Positions 45,601 through 55,259 of a DNA stretch of 64,000 nucleotides are shown in pieces. Position 1 is the first letter of the stretch. Every line of letters begins with the position of its first letter. Under the pieces are notes generated by a model. It saw only the letters and a program-made list of their open reading frames with translations. It ran no database searches and was not told the origin of the DNA. The stretch is from Falciphora oryzae. Taxonomy: Eukaryota; Ascomycota; Sordariomycetes; Magnaporthales; Magnaporthaceae. The stretch is taken from contig JNVV01000075.1 of NCBI GenBank assembly GCA_000733355.1, positions 115,704-179,703 of the forward strand. Direction: 5' to 3'. The translations under genes and the position numbers were made by a program.

Positions 45601-47230
45601 TCTACAAGGGCGAGTTCCGCGACGCGCTGGACCGGTGGAAGGTCAACTCCAAGTCGGTGGGCGACGACAGCGACCTGCTCTTCACGTCGGCGGTGCAGGA
45701 GAAGCAGCAGGAGGGCATGGTGACGGCGGCGCGCAAGCTGACGGTCAAGCGCAGCCAGACGCTGGCGCGCACGTTCCGCGGCGAGAGTAAGGTCAGCCTG
45801 GCCGAGAAGCCGACCACCAGCCACGGCCAGCCGTGGGAGGCCTTCCAGGCCACCCTGGACGACCTGGTCCCCATGGTGGAGATGGAGCAGAACTTTATCA
45901 TCGACTTTTTCCACGCCACCACGCTCGAGCAGCTCGACTTCCCCGAGGCCGTGGCCGCGGCTCGCCCGCAGGACCGCAGGGGGTTGGGAGATCTACGCCG
46001 GCACCGCCTCATGGAGCCCGACCGCGAGCTCGCCAGGCGTGTAACACGTGCCATGGAGGTCATCTTTTCGTTCCTGGAGCAGGAGCTGCAGAAGTTTATC
46101 GACTGGGTCCTGTCCAGCAATCCCATGTAAGTTTTGGAACTCTCGGTGCCTTGCCTTCCTTAGCCTGGTCTCGGAGCTAACGACCCGTCCCACAAAACAG
46201 CCAAGGCGTTGGAGTGCTAGCAGCGCTAGAGCGCAAGATGGCCGGGATGGGCCAGTCCAACCAGGACTTCCTCAACAGCATCCTCTCCAAGCTCCACGCG
46301 ACACTCGAGGGCAAGTTCAAGCGGTTCGTGGACGAGCAGATACGGGCGATCGAGGAGACAAAGGTCAAGATCAAGAAGCGCAAGGGCGTGATCCCCTTCA
46401 TCCGCATCTTCCCCAACTTCAGCGCGGCGGTCGAGAACATGCTCGCGGATGCGGACCCGACGCAGGGGGCGCGGCGGACGGTGGACCGCGAGTACGAGCG
46501 CATCCTGCGGTCCATGTTCGACTCGGTCAAGGTCATCGCGCGCGACAACCCGGCCGTGTCGGGGGCGACGACGGCGGGCGGCGGCAGCAGCGCGCTGGCG
46601 GCGGACCCGGAGGACAAGGAGGCGCTCAACTTCCACATCCTGCTGATCGAGAACATGAACTACTTCCTGGACGAGGTGTCCAAGATGCAGCAGCAGCAGC
46701 AGCAGCAGGCGGAGCCGGTCGAGGTGCTGGAGGAGTGGAAGGAGCAGGCGGCGGCGGAGCTGGCGGAGCACATGTCACTGTATCTCAACGCGGTGATGCG
46801 GCGCCCGCTGGGGCGGCTGCTGGAGCACCTCGAGAATGTGGAGGCGCAGCTGGCGAGCGGCAAGACGCCCGGGGCGGTGGCGGCGCAGGCGAGCAACAAC
46901 AAGGCTATCTTCAACAAGGTGCTGGGCAACTACGACGCCAAAGAGGTTCGCAAGGGGCTCGAGGCGCTGCGCAAGCGGGTGGAGAAGCACTTTGGCGACG
47001 CCGAGGACGGCGGCGGTGGGCTGGCGCCGGGCATGGGCGGCGGTTACAATCAGCAGCAGACGGAGCACGCGCAGGGCCTGGTCAACAGGGTGCTGCGCGA
47101 GTGCGAGCGCTTCTACAATGACGTCGAAATGCGCATCTCGGCCATCACGACGAATGTGTATGGCGGCGACGTGCTGTTTGAGTGGCCTCGCGCTGAGGTC
47201 AAGGCTGCGTTTTCCAACATTGGGAGATGA
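42693..47230 (+). CDS. SEC3: Exocyst complex component Sec3
   Basis: Three exons give 1458 residues: 42693-44918 (donor GTGAGC), 45006-46126 (donor GTAAGT) and 46201-47230. Sec3 marks sites of polarised secretion, binding PI(4,5)P2 and Rho GTPases and tethering vesicles at the plasma membrane. The N-terminal PH-like domain covers about 1-160, with KPRVIIVAVRKSGRVRMHKSK, TWNLDDLSAIESF and YWQAQTDKEKKFFI. Residues 165-560 are disordered and Pro/Ser/Gln-rich. The conserved region starts near 640 with VKYLATLGVDPSVLD and WLDYFGWVPGEQM. It is followed by coiled-coil and helical Sec3_C bundles (EVEQNFI-like, KFIRIFPNF). A seven-Gln run sits inside the helical part. The true start is the ATG at 42693; the longer open frame begins with a non-ATG codon. 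Confidence 0.95.
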
Positions 47231-47925
47231 TTTTTCTTTTTGGGGGTGTGTTTTGTGGTTGTATGTGGCCATCTTTCTCTCCATACTATATATCTTTTAT
47301 ACTTTTTTATTCTATTCAAAACATGGAGCCGCTTCTTCCTCGCCCGCGACCGAAGTGGGTGAGTTTGTCGACGGCATCTTCCGAGCGTGTCCTGGCGAGG
47401 TGTCCCCTGAACACAGCATCCAAGACACGGTTTGCATTGGTGGGCGCTGTCACCACTTGGCCCAATCCCATCTCCTTTCCGTATCTAGTCATGACGGACT
47501 AAAAGCCGTTGATGTCACTGCTTTGGTCGTTTACTGATTTCGCGGCAAAGCCTGGCATCCCCCGCGCGCAGGGTAAGCTTATGGCTGGCCGGCGGCGCAT
47601 GTCCTGGTGCCATCCGCTCCTCGTAGCCGAAGCCTCCCATCCTCCCCGCGCCTCACGTCGTACCGCATGCCCGTATCTGCAGCGGTGGCATATGCCCAAC
47701 CACTGAATCAAAAGTCTGGGTCGCCAAGCTTGCGCCATGGGCCGCTTCGAAGGATGTATCCAGCCGGGTCTAGTTGGCACTATCAATCGGGACCAGCGGT
47801 TGATATCTTGGTGAGGGCACTGTCAGGCCATTTTCCCCTCGTGGGTTCCTCCCTCAATCCTTTCCTCGCTCCCCCTATTGTCGAAACGATTAGCAGGGGC
47901 GATATCACAATTTCCATCTTTCACC
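47231..47925. other. Intergenic region
   Basis: This holds the 3' flank of Sec3 and the promoter of the monooxygenase gene. No further gene or RNA is recognised. Confidence 0.5.
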
Positions 47926-50091
47926 ATGGGCGCGCCTATCGACCAGCAGGAGGGGGATGGGGTGTATCCTCCTCGCGCGAGCCTCAAGGCCCTGATGGCC
48001 GAGAACCCACTGCCACATACTGCGCCGGAGATTGTCGACGCGGCTTCCATGACGAGCGAGCGGTCTGCCGAGCTGGCCCATGGAGCCCTGGACGCGCTGA
48101 ACGCGGCGCTGGCGGCGGACGACGCGGCGGCTGTCGAGGCCTGCTTTTATTCTCGTCAGGCCTACTGGAGGGGCAGCCTGGCGCTCACCTGGCATCTGCG
48201 GACCTTTTCTACTGGGAGGGTTGCGGCTGCTGCCTTGCTCGAGACGAGGAGGCTTAGGGGCTTGGATGGGGGGTTTGCTGTTGCGGGTGCTGTGAAGTTC
48301 TGGCCTGAGTTTGTGAGTCTGTGTGACGTGATCTGTCCGTTGCTTGGGTCCGACCTTCTGACTGAACTGCTGTCTAGTCCATGCTCGACTGTGATTTGAC
48401 CTTCCGGACCAGCTCTCCAGCGGCAACATGCACCGGCAAGGCCTTTCTTCTCCCGGTTAAGAACGGCGCAGATGCTGTTGTTCAGTTGAAGATTTGGATT
48501 ATTTCTACCAGGCTCGAAAGCCTCGACGTGCACCCAGAGAACGAGCAGCTGCTCCGGAGCCCGGGAGTTACCCTTGGTGAAAGCGGCGACTTTGAGACCG
48601 AGGTCCTGATTATTGGGGGCGGCAACGCGTGGGTTCTACACGAGCATCCCGAATGCTGTTGTTGACGCTGACCGCGGTGATCCTGAACGTGTAGAGCCGC
48701 TTCCCTCGCCGCCAGACTCAAGGCGCTGGGAGTCCAAAGCGTCATGGTGGAGAAGAACGCGAGGGTGGGAGACAACTGGGCGCTCCGGTACGACAGCCTC
48801 AGCTTCCACGTGCCGACGAGCTATGCGCACATGCCTTATCTGCGTAAGTGCGGCGGCTCATGCCAGCTCCAAGTGGTCTGTCCTAATGTTTCGGCTCTCG
48901 CAACAAGCCTACGGCGACAAGTTCCTCAAGCGGGTGCTCCCCCGCGAGGAGCTCGCCAGACATATGAAGCGGTACGCGGACGAGTTCCACCTCAACGTCG
49001 TCACGTCCGCCACGGTGCGGTCTACGCAGTACAGTTTGGTGTCGAAACGCTGGACGGCCCAGCTCCAGACGCCGACGGGGCTGAGGATGGCCGTCGCCAA
49101 GCACCTCGTGCAGGCGACGGGTGTCGGCTCGCAGGAGCCGTACAAGCCGCGGCTGGTTGATGAATCAGTCTACCGGGGCGTCAGCATCCACTCGGCCGAG
49201 TACAGGAATCCGGAGGCGTCGCTCAGGGCCAGGGGTGTTAAAGGCGCCGTGGTGGTGGTGGGCTCGGCCAGCACGGCGTGGGACGTCGTGCGCGACGTGC
49301 ACGGGGCTGGGTTTGAGGTTGCCATGGTGGTGCGCTCGCCGACTTATATCATCCCGCTCGAGCACGTCACGCACCCGTCCACCCTAGGGATCTGCGACGT
49401 CGACGTGGCGGCGGCCGACGCCATGTTCATGTCGATGCCGACCTTTGTCGACGCGCAGGTCGGCGCCTTGGGTCTGACGCGCCTGGCTGCCGCCGAGCCG
49501 GAGCGGTACAAGGCTTTGGAGGCTGTGGGGTTCCCGGTGACTGATGGCGCGCACCCGTCGCGCCCGTCGCTGCATGCGCACCTGATCGAGCGCGCGGGCG
49601 GGCATTATGTTGATGATTGTGGTGCGACGGAGCTGGTGACGCGGGGAAAGGTCGGGCTGAAGGCTGGGGTCGAGCCGGTGGCGTTTGTCGAGACGGGGCT
49701 GCAGTTTAGCGACGGGTCGACTGTGGAAGCGGACGCGGTGGTCTGGTGCACTGGGTTCCAGGACCACGACGCGCGGCGGACGGCGGCTGAGGTTCTGGGA
49801 GGATCGGGGACAGAGAAACAGCGGCAGGAGGAGACGCTGGGGCCGAAGGAGGTTGCGGCGGGCATGGACGGGACCTGGGGAGTGGACGCCGAGGGAGAGA
49901 TCCGGGGAATGTGGAAGCGGCCGCTGGGGCTGGAGCAGCTGGACGGCGGCGGCGTCAACTTTTGGGTGATGGGGGGCCACACGCAGTTTCACCGATACCA
50001 CTCGATGACGCTGGCGCTGCAGATCAAGGCCGAGCTGGAGGGGGTGCTGCCGCCGGCGTACCGCACGACTCCAGGTGTGGGTGCTGATTAG
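47926..50091 (+). CDS. FAD/NADPH-dependent monooxygenase (FMO/YUCCA-like) with N-terminal NTF2-like domain
   Basis: Four exons give 656 residues: 47926-48312, 48378-48628, 48695-48843 and 48908-50091. The last acceptor is AAG, with a TCCTAATG branch site upstream. Residues 1-190 contain a predicted NTF2/SnoaL-like alpha-beta region with AEDDAAAVEACF-like and YWRGSLALTW stretches. The FAD site is VLIIGGGNAAAS (about 203-214), then EKNARVGDNWALRYDS. A GVSIHSAEYRN motif stands in the FMO FxGxxxHSxxY position, followed by the NADPH motif VVVVGSASTAWDV and a late VWCTGFQ. Family members hydroxylate amines, indoles or indole-3-pyruvate, or act as Baeyer-Villiger enzymes; the substrate here is unknown. 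Its neighbours (2OG dioxygenase, DUF829, amidase) are also tailoring-type enzymes. Confidence 0.85.
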
Positions 50092-50335
50092 GGGGGATGA
50101 TGTGCCGGCAATTTTCATGTACGAGACGGTTTCCGAGCCGGGTGCGATGGCTTCCTTTTAGCCGCCGGCGGGTTTGATGGAACCAGACATGTGTCCAGCG
50201 CTTTCCTTTGATTGTGTTGTTGTTCCTTGGATGGCATCAGCGATGTAGGGGCAGCAGCTTGCCATAGTTTCCTAACATGCCAGTAACTAGCAAACATAGT
50301 TCGCTTCCGGGGGGCGATCCAGGAGCAGCATCAAG

Positions 50336-51232
50336 ATGGCGACAAGGAAAGCAACCGGCGGCACGCTCGTCGGGTGTGCAGTGCTCGCAGCTGGCATCGC
50401 ATACCTGGGTTCAGTCTTGCCGTCTTTTGCCCTCGGTCCTCATATCGATCTACTCCGATACCAGGCGCAAAGGCTAGTGACCAACACCGCTTCGTTACCC
50501 TTCACCTGCCTCCCACATGCCTATACGACCGAGCTTATTTCCATCGACCCGCTGGTTATCTACATCCGCAACTTCACCACCCCAGCAGAAGCAGCCTCCA
50601 TCGTGGCCGCCGGCACCCCGCACCTGGTCTCGTCGCCTGTAGTCGTCCGCGGCGCCGACACCAGCGGATCCCCGTCTCGAACATCGCACTCGGCCCCTCT
50701 AGGCCCGCGGGACCCGGCCGTGGCCTGTGTCCTGGCGCGGGCGCGGTCCTTCATGGGCACCATGCTGCCGGCGCCAGACCCCGACGACGAGGCGGGCGGC
50801 GGGCCGCAGATGGTGCGCTACAATACCACGGGCTCAAAGTTCGACCTGCACACGGACTGGTTCGCCCGCCCGCGCGTGCTGGCCGCCGACGCCGCTGCTG
50901 GCCGGCGGCGCATGTACAACCGCGCCGCGACCTTTTTCGCCGTGCTCGAGTGCCGCGGCTGCACTGGGAAGGAAGGCGGCGAGACGTGGTTCCCGCGCGT
51001 TGAGCCTGTTGTCGCGCCGAGGGACGACAAGAACAGGGCATGGAGGATACACCAAGATGGGGGAGTGGCCTTTGCGCCCGTCGCGGGCAACGCTGTCTTT
51101 TGGGTCAATCTTTTCCCCAGCAACGGATCGGGAGACACGAGGGTGGTGCACGCCGGCTTGCCCGTGGCCGAGGGGAGCGTCAAGACGGCCATGAACATCT
51201 GGCCCAGGACCTTTTTTGGGCCCGACGCTTGA
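50336..51232 (+). CDS. 2-oxoglutarate/Fe(II)-dependent dioxygenase, prolyl-4-hydroxylase-like, membrane-anchored
   Basis: A single exon of 298 residues. A signal anchor or single membrane helix covers about residues 9-33 after a short basic start. The jelly-roll core carries the iron triad as H172-x-D174 in FDLHTDWFARPR and H272 in RVVHAGLPV. K283 binds 2-oxoglutarate in GSVKTAMNIWPR. The fold and motif order match prolyl-4-hydroxylase alpha-like enzymes, which use O2 and 2-oxoglutarate. A CRGCTGKEGGETWFPR loop is typical of the family. The substrate is unknown. It lies 244 bp after the monooxygenase stop, on the same strand. Confidence 0.88.
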   Translation: MATRKATGGTLVGCAVLAAGIAYLGSVLPSFALGPHIDLLRYQAQRLVTNTASLPFTCLPHAYTTELISIDPLVIYIRNFTTPAEAASIVAAGTPHLVSSPVVVRGADTSGSPSRTSHSAPLGPRDPAVACVLARARSFMGTMLPAPDPDDEAGGGPQMVRYNTTGSKFDLHTDWFARPRVLAADAAAGRRRMYNRAATFFAVLECRGCTGKEGGETWFPRVEPVVAPRDDKNRAWRIHQDGGVAFAPVAGNAVFWVNLFPSNGSGDTRVVHAGLPVAEGSVKTAMNIWPRTFFGPDA

Positions 51233-51882
51233 AAGACTTAGAACAACTACCGATAGGTGGGGTTTTCGGCCACTGGAATTCTTGTACGTAGGAAAATCCG
51301 CCGTCGTCTAACCAAGACAGCTGTGGGAACAAACGAGGCTCCTCCACCTCTGACCCTTGGTTCTCTCTCTCCTAGTCGGGCCAAGGGATAAACGCATCTG
51401 CACCACCCGACGGCAATATCCAGCAGCTAGCGTCTGCCAAGAAGCCATCGCGGCCATGGCCTGCTGCAGAGTCGCAGCGTCGCGGCTGTGTCGACCGGTC
51501 TCCCCGCAAAAGAAACCAAGTGCCGGAGAATTTGCCCCGTTTGCTGCCACCGGAAGAATGCAACCTGGGGTAGCCCAGCGCGATTGGTGGGATGGCCTGC
51601 TGGGGAACCATCCATTGGACCACCACCCACCTAGGCCCTCGGCTGTGTCGCCTCCGCGCTTCTTGACTTGATGCGGCGCCGGCATGCACGCCAAGAGCCC
51701 CCTTTCGGAAGTCGGCCAAGGGCCACGCGCTGCCCCGGACCGGGGGCATGCGGAGAAACCACGAGCTTTGCCGGCACATGTCGACCGACGCACCTGCTGC
51801 TTGCCGTTGCTGGTGCGTCGAGATCCGGGGAAGTCGAATGTGGTTTGGTTTCTGTGGGGTCCATGTGCAGATCTGCGTTGGG

Positions 51883-51888
51883 TTAGCC
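51883..51888 (-). promoter_or_regulatory. Candidate XlnR/Xyr1 xylanase-regulator site
   Basis: The hexamer GGCTAA on the minus strand, about 185 bp upstream of the feruloyl esterase start, equals the known XlnR/Xyr1 core. Short motifs occur often by chance, so this is weak alone; the position and target gene make it plausible. Confidence 0.4.
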
Positions 51889-51966
51889 AAGCACGCACAT
51901 GTTCAGGACCTGCAGGGGAATTATGGTGATAGGCACCTCCAAGAAATGGACACGGCTGAGCACGAG

Positions 51967-51972
51967 TATAAA
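51967..51972 (+). promoter_or_regulatory. TATA box of the feruloyl esterase gene
   Basis: TATAAA about 98 bp before the ATG, followed by a pyrimidine-rich stretch suited to transcription start. Confidence 0.55.
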
Positions 51973-52069
51973 GTACCCCAACTATCCCCTCCTCCTCCAG
52001 GCCTTCCGTCTTCTGTGTAGCCAGCCAGCCAGCCAGCCCCTCCACACTGACTCCTGAGAAGCCCCCAAG

Positions 52070-53135
52070 ATGCACTCCTACATCACCGCCACCCTGGCCC
52101 TCCTGGCCGCCGTCTCGTCCGTCACAGCGGCCCCCTCGGCCGGCTGCGGCAAGAACCCGCCGTCGTCGGGCACCAAGACGGTGACGGTCAACGGCAAGCA
52201 GCGCCAGTACATCCTGCAGCTGCCCAACAGCTACAACAGCAACACGGCCCACCGCCTCGTCTTTGGCTACCACTGGCGCGACGGCTCCATGAACGATGTG
52301 GCTAATGGCGGCTTTTATGGGCTGCGCTCCCTGGCCGGCAACTCGGCCATCTTTGTCGCCCCCAACGGCCTCAACCGCGGCTGGGCCAACAGTGGCGGCG
52401 AGGACATTACCTTCACCGACACCATTCTGAACAGCATCAAGAACGACCTCTGCATCGACGACGGCCAGATCTTTGCCACCGGCTGGAGTTACGGAGGAGC
52501 CATGAGCCACAGCGTCGCCTGCTCTCGACCTAGTGAGTCCCTTATCTCTCTCAGGAATATTACTCCTTCCTTTTGATAATAGCTGGCACTGACACCACAC
52601 AGACGTTTTCAAGGCTGTGTCGGTCATCTCGGGCGCCCTCCTCTCGGGCTGCAACGGCGGCAACTCGCCCGTGGCCTACCTGGGCATCCACGGCTCGGCC
52701 GACAACGTGCTGAGCATCAGCATGGGCCGGCAGCTGCGCGACAAGTGGCTGGGCACCAATGGCTGCCAGGCCAAGAACGCGCCCGACCCGTCGTCGGGCC
52801 AGCAGAACCACATCAAGACGACCTACTCGTGCTCGCGCGCCCCCGTGACCTGGATCGGCCACGGCGGCGGCCACGTGCCGGACCCGTCGGGCGCCAACGG
52901 CGTCAAGTTTGCGCCTTCGGAGACCTGGAGCTTCTTTAACGCCGCCGTCGGTTCGAACCCCAGCCCCGACCCGGAACCCAACCCGAATCCCAACCCGAAT
53001 CCCAACCCGAACCCGAGCCCCTCGTGTGCCCCCAGGTGGGCGCAGTGCGGCGGCCAGGGCTGGACCGGCGCCACGTGCTGCGAGAGCGGCAGCACGTGCA
53101 CCGCGTCCAACCAGTGGTACTCGCAGTGCATCTGA
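52070..53135 (+). CDS. faeB: Feruloyl esterase B-type (CE1) with C-terminal CBM1 cellulose-binding module
   Basis: Two exons give 331 residues: 52070-52532 (donor GTGAGT) and 52603-53135 (acceptor ACAG). The signal peptide ends near Ala21-Pro22. The alpha/beta-hydrolase domain carries [11 protein letters not shown], the nucleophile Ser140 in [10 protein letters not shown], the LLSGCNGG stretch, and a His in HGGGHVPDP near the domain end. It releases ferulic or p-coumaric acid from arabinoxylan outside the cell. The linker is a Pro/Asn repeat coded by 12-bp units at about 52974-53012. The CBM1 at the C-terminus has the typical [15 protein letters not shown] and ends WYSQCI. Promoter motifs suggest xylan induction. 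CE1 acetyl-xylan esterases look similar, so the exact ester type is not settled. Confidence 0.92.
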
Positions 53136-53553
53136 CCTACCCAGCCTTTCCACCTTGCATCCAGCCTCCTCGAGTATGTGGCGTTAAGATGTCTCTTGTT
53201 GTGTGCGCGTTTTGTATCCGAGGAGAGCGAGCTCTAACCATCCAGCCACGACACCTTGACACATGACTTCACTTCTGGCCGTTTTGGAGTACAAGCCGCT
53301 GACTGCTGCTTTTCCAACTAGGTCGACCCAACGCCAAAGAGTTCACGGCCTAATCACAGCCACCTTCACGTCACGCACCCCAACACCTCGACGGCGACGA
53401 CGAAAGCACAGGGGAAGGGACATGAGTTGTACATAGCGAGCAGGGGACGGGAGTGGTTGGGAGGAGCATTAGTATATATGGGCTCATCAATGCTACAGTC
53501 TTTATCAAGAAGAGCTTTCCACACCTGCCCTCGCCTTTTTTTATTATTATTAT
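53136..53553. other. Intergenic region
   Basis: This is convergent 3' flank between the esterase (+) and the cysteine-rich gene (-). No gene is seen. Confidence 0.5.
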
Positions 53554-54600
53554 TTACTGAGGGCAATAACTCGGCCAGCCCTGGTCGCCAGGAAACGCGT
53601 AGTTTGTCGGCCGGTCGTTAGACGCAGTGACCCCGCAACGCCCAAAGCCAGCCCAGATGCTAAACGACGGCTCGTAGTAGTTGCCGCTTATAGGAAAGGC
53701 TGTACAAGGGAGCACAATATGTTAGCCATATTCAAAGCCTCATATCATCATGCGGGGCTTGATATTGTGCTTACTTGTTCTGGCGTCCCAGCACCCGCAG
53801 TTGCCCTTGGTGGTGCTTATAATGTCAATCTCGATGATTTGCGCCGCCCTCGCGCAGGTGATCTCGGTGTAGGCGTCTTGTTCCTGTAAAAAAGTTAGCT
53901 AAGGATAGATATGTGGATTGGAGACGGCTTTCCGGGGCCCTTGCACTGCAGATGTACGTGGCGCTGTTGGGGTTGTTGCACGTCATGCGCCGGCAGTCCC
54001 TCGCCGGCGTCCCGCAGTTCCCTCCTAGCTGGCCTAGTCTGCGGTAGCCCTCCTGTTTTTCGGCCTATTAGTTACTGGTGTGATGTGTAGCACGTTGATG
54101 GAGCAGACTGCAAGATAAACTGACCCGTATAGAGAGAAACTGGCCCGTACCCATGGCCTTGCAGGTCACCCCATTCGCGAGGACGCTCATGGTGCCGGCA
54201 GTGGTAGTGGCATTCTCGCCAATCCACCCCAGAGCCTCGGCCGAGTCCGCAGGGGCGTAGTTGGGGTTGATGGCGATGATCTGGTTGTAGATATCCTGCC
54301 ATCCACGTGTTAGATGCGGCGGAAATTGGAGTTGTCGAAGCCCAAACATACCTCGACCTCCCCATGGAGCTCGATGGGGTCAGCCCCTGGGGACACCGGG
54401 CCTTTCCATATCATTCCGCTCGATGTCTTGGCAGGGTCTTCCTCGCGGCGCATGAGCTTGGATGCAGGAGGAACGGTGGCCGCCTGGGAGGGAGTCTCGC
54501 GTTAGCACTGTGATGATCGTGGATAAAGAAGAAGCAGGGACTCACAAGGCCCACACGGGCAAGCGTGGCGGCACATGCCAGCAGCTGAGACGAAAGCATG
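53554..54600 (-). CDS. Secreted cysteine-rich protein of unknown function, six exons
   Basis: Manual splicing gives 239 residues in six exons: 54600-54547, 54483-54352, 54295-54125, 54052-53945, 53883-53775 and 53699-53554. Donors are GTGAGT, GTATGT, GTCAGT, GC (non-canonical) and GTAAGC. The frame stays open throughout and ends in TAA. The first exon is a signal peptide (residues 1-18). An early Trp-Lys-Gly segment, an acidic helix and a DIYNQIIAIN helix follow. Ten cysteines in the mature part could form five disulfides; short landmarks are GGNCGTP, RRMTCNN, YICS and NCGCWD. I recognise no domain. The exon 4-5 junction is uncertain, since a GT donor with an AAG acceptor is an alternative. 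A TATA-like ATAAATAG lies about 140 bp upstream. It lies tail-to-tail with the feruloyl esterase. Confidence 0.65.
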
Positions 54601-55259
54601 ATGGCGGATTTGACCTCGGACGAAGTATTGGTTGATAAACCGGGAAGAAGCGAGCGATGGATGCTGGGGTCAACAGCCGGGAAGCGAGTGTGGGATGCTG
54701 GGTCCGCATCGATGAGATTGTGGGACACCTCCAGCCCTATTTATCATGTAGGCTCTGCAATTATCAGGACCCAGACCGCAAAATCAGGGTCGTTGGCGCA
54801 GGGATGGCTGCTGCGGAAATAGCCAACGAGCCCTCTGCTGCACGCCATGACACGCGGTAGGGTAGCGGCCTCGGTGGATATCCAGCTGCGAGCGCCTGTG
54901 TGTCGGGCTGTGGAGCAATACCAAGGCCTGGATGTCCATGGATGGTTCGTGACGGGCGGAGGGGACGACCTGCTCGAGGGCAGATTCTGCAGGCACAACG
55001 ACCGCTTTTTCCAGGGCTGCAGATGTTAGCCTGCTGTAGATAATCTTGGGAGCGAGCTGTTGGCCATCCGAGGCCACACCAAACTCCCAGAGCGGGCCGG
55101 CCCCCAGCCCCCTGACGTGGTGCCACACAGGCGCATGATGGGCGTGACGGGCTAATCACAGCCCCGGACAGCGCCCACCTGGGCCGTCCACTCACCCCGC
55201 AGCACGTCCAGGCAGGGCTGATACGAGCCCGTCTCCATCTCGACAACCACGCTAGCTGC
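54601..55259. other. Divergent promoter region
   Basis: This is the shared upstream region of the cysteine-rich secreted protein (-) and the DUF829 protein (+). Frames on the minus strand (54764-55285) look like noise. No RNA gene is recognised. Confidence 0.45.

Larger units (their letters stand above)
51233..52069. other. Promoter region of the feruloyl esterase
   Basis: This is 840 bp upstream of a plant-cell-wall esterase. A TATA box (TATAAA, 51967-51972) lies about 100 bp before the ATG. A GGCTAA box (minus strand, 51883-51888), the XlnR/Xyr1 core, lies about 185 bp upstream. CTGGGG and GTGGGG sequences that match the CreA/Cre1 core SYGGRG occur near 51563, 51599 and 51854. A (CCAG)n run sits in the leader at 52020-52037. 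The regulatory reading is inference from these cores. Confidence 0.5.

Noticed and set aside
48613..50091. 492-codon frame taken as the full monooxygenase
   Set aside because: It begins at a non-ATG codon inside intron 2; the FAD motif and the rest of the N-terminus are supplied by the upstream exons.
51308..52663. 451-codon minus-strand frame
   Set aside because: It runs antisense across the esterase promoter and first exon, which are better explained by the plus-strand gene; no recognisable domain.
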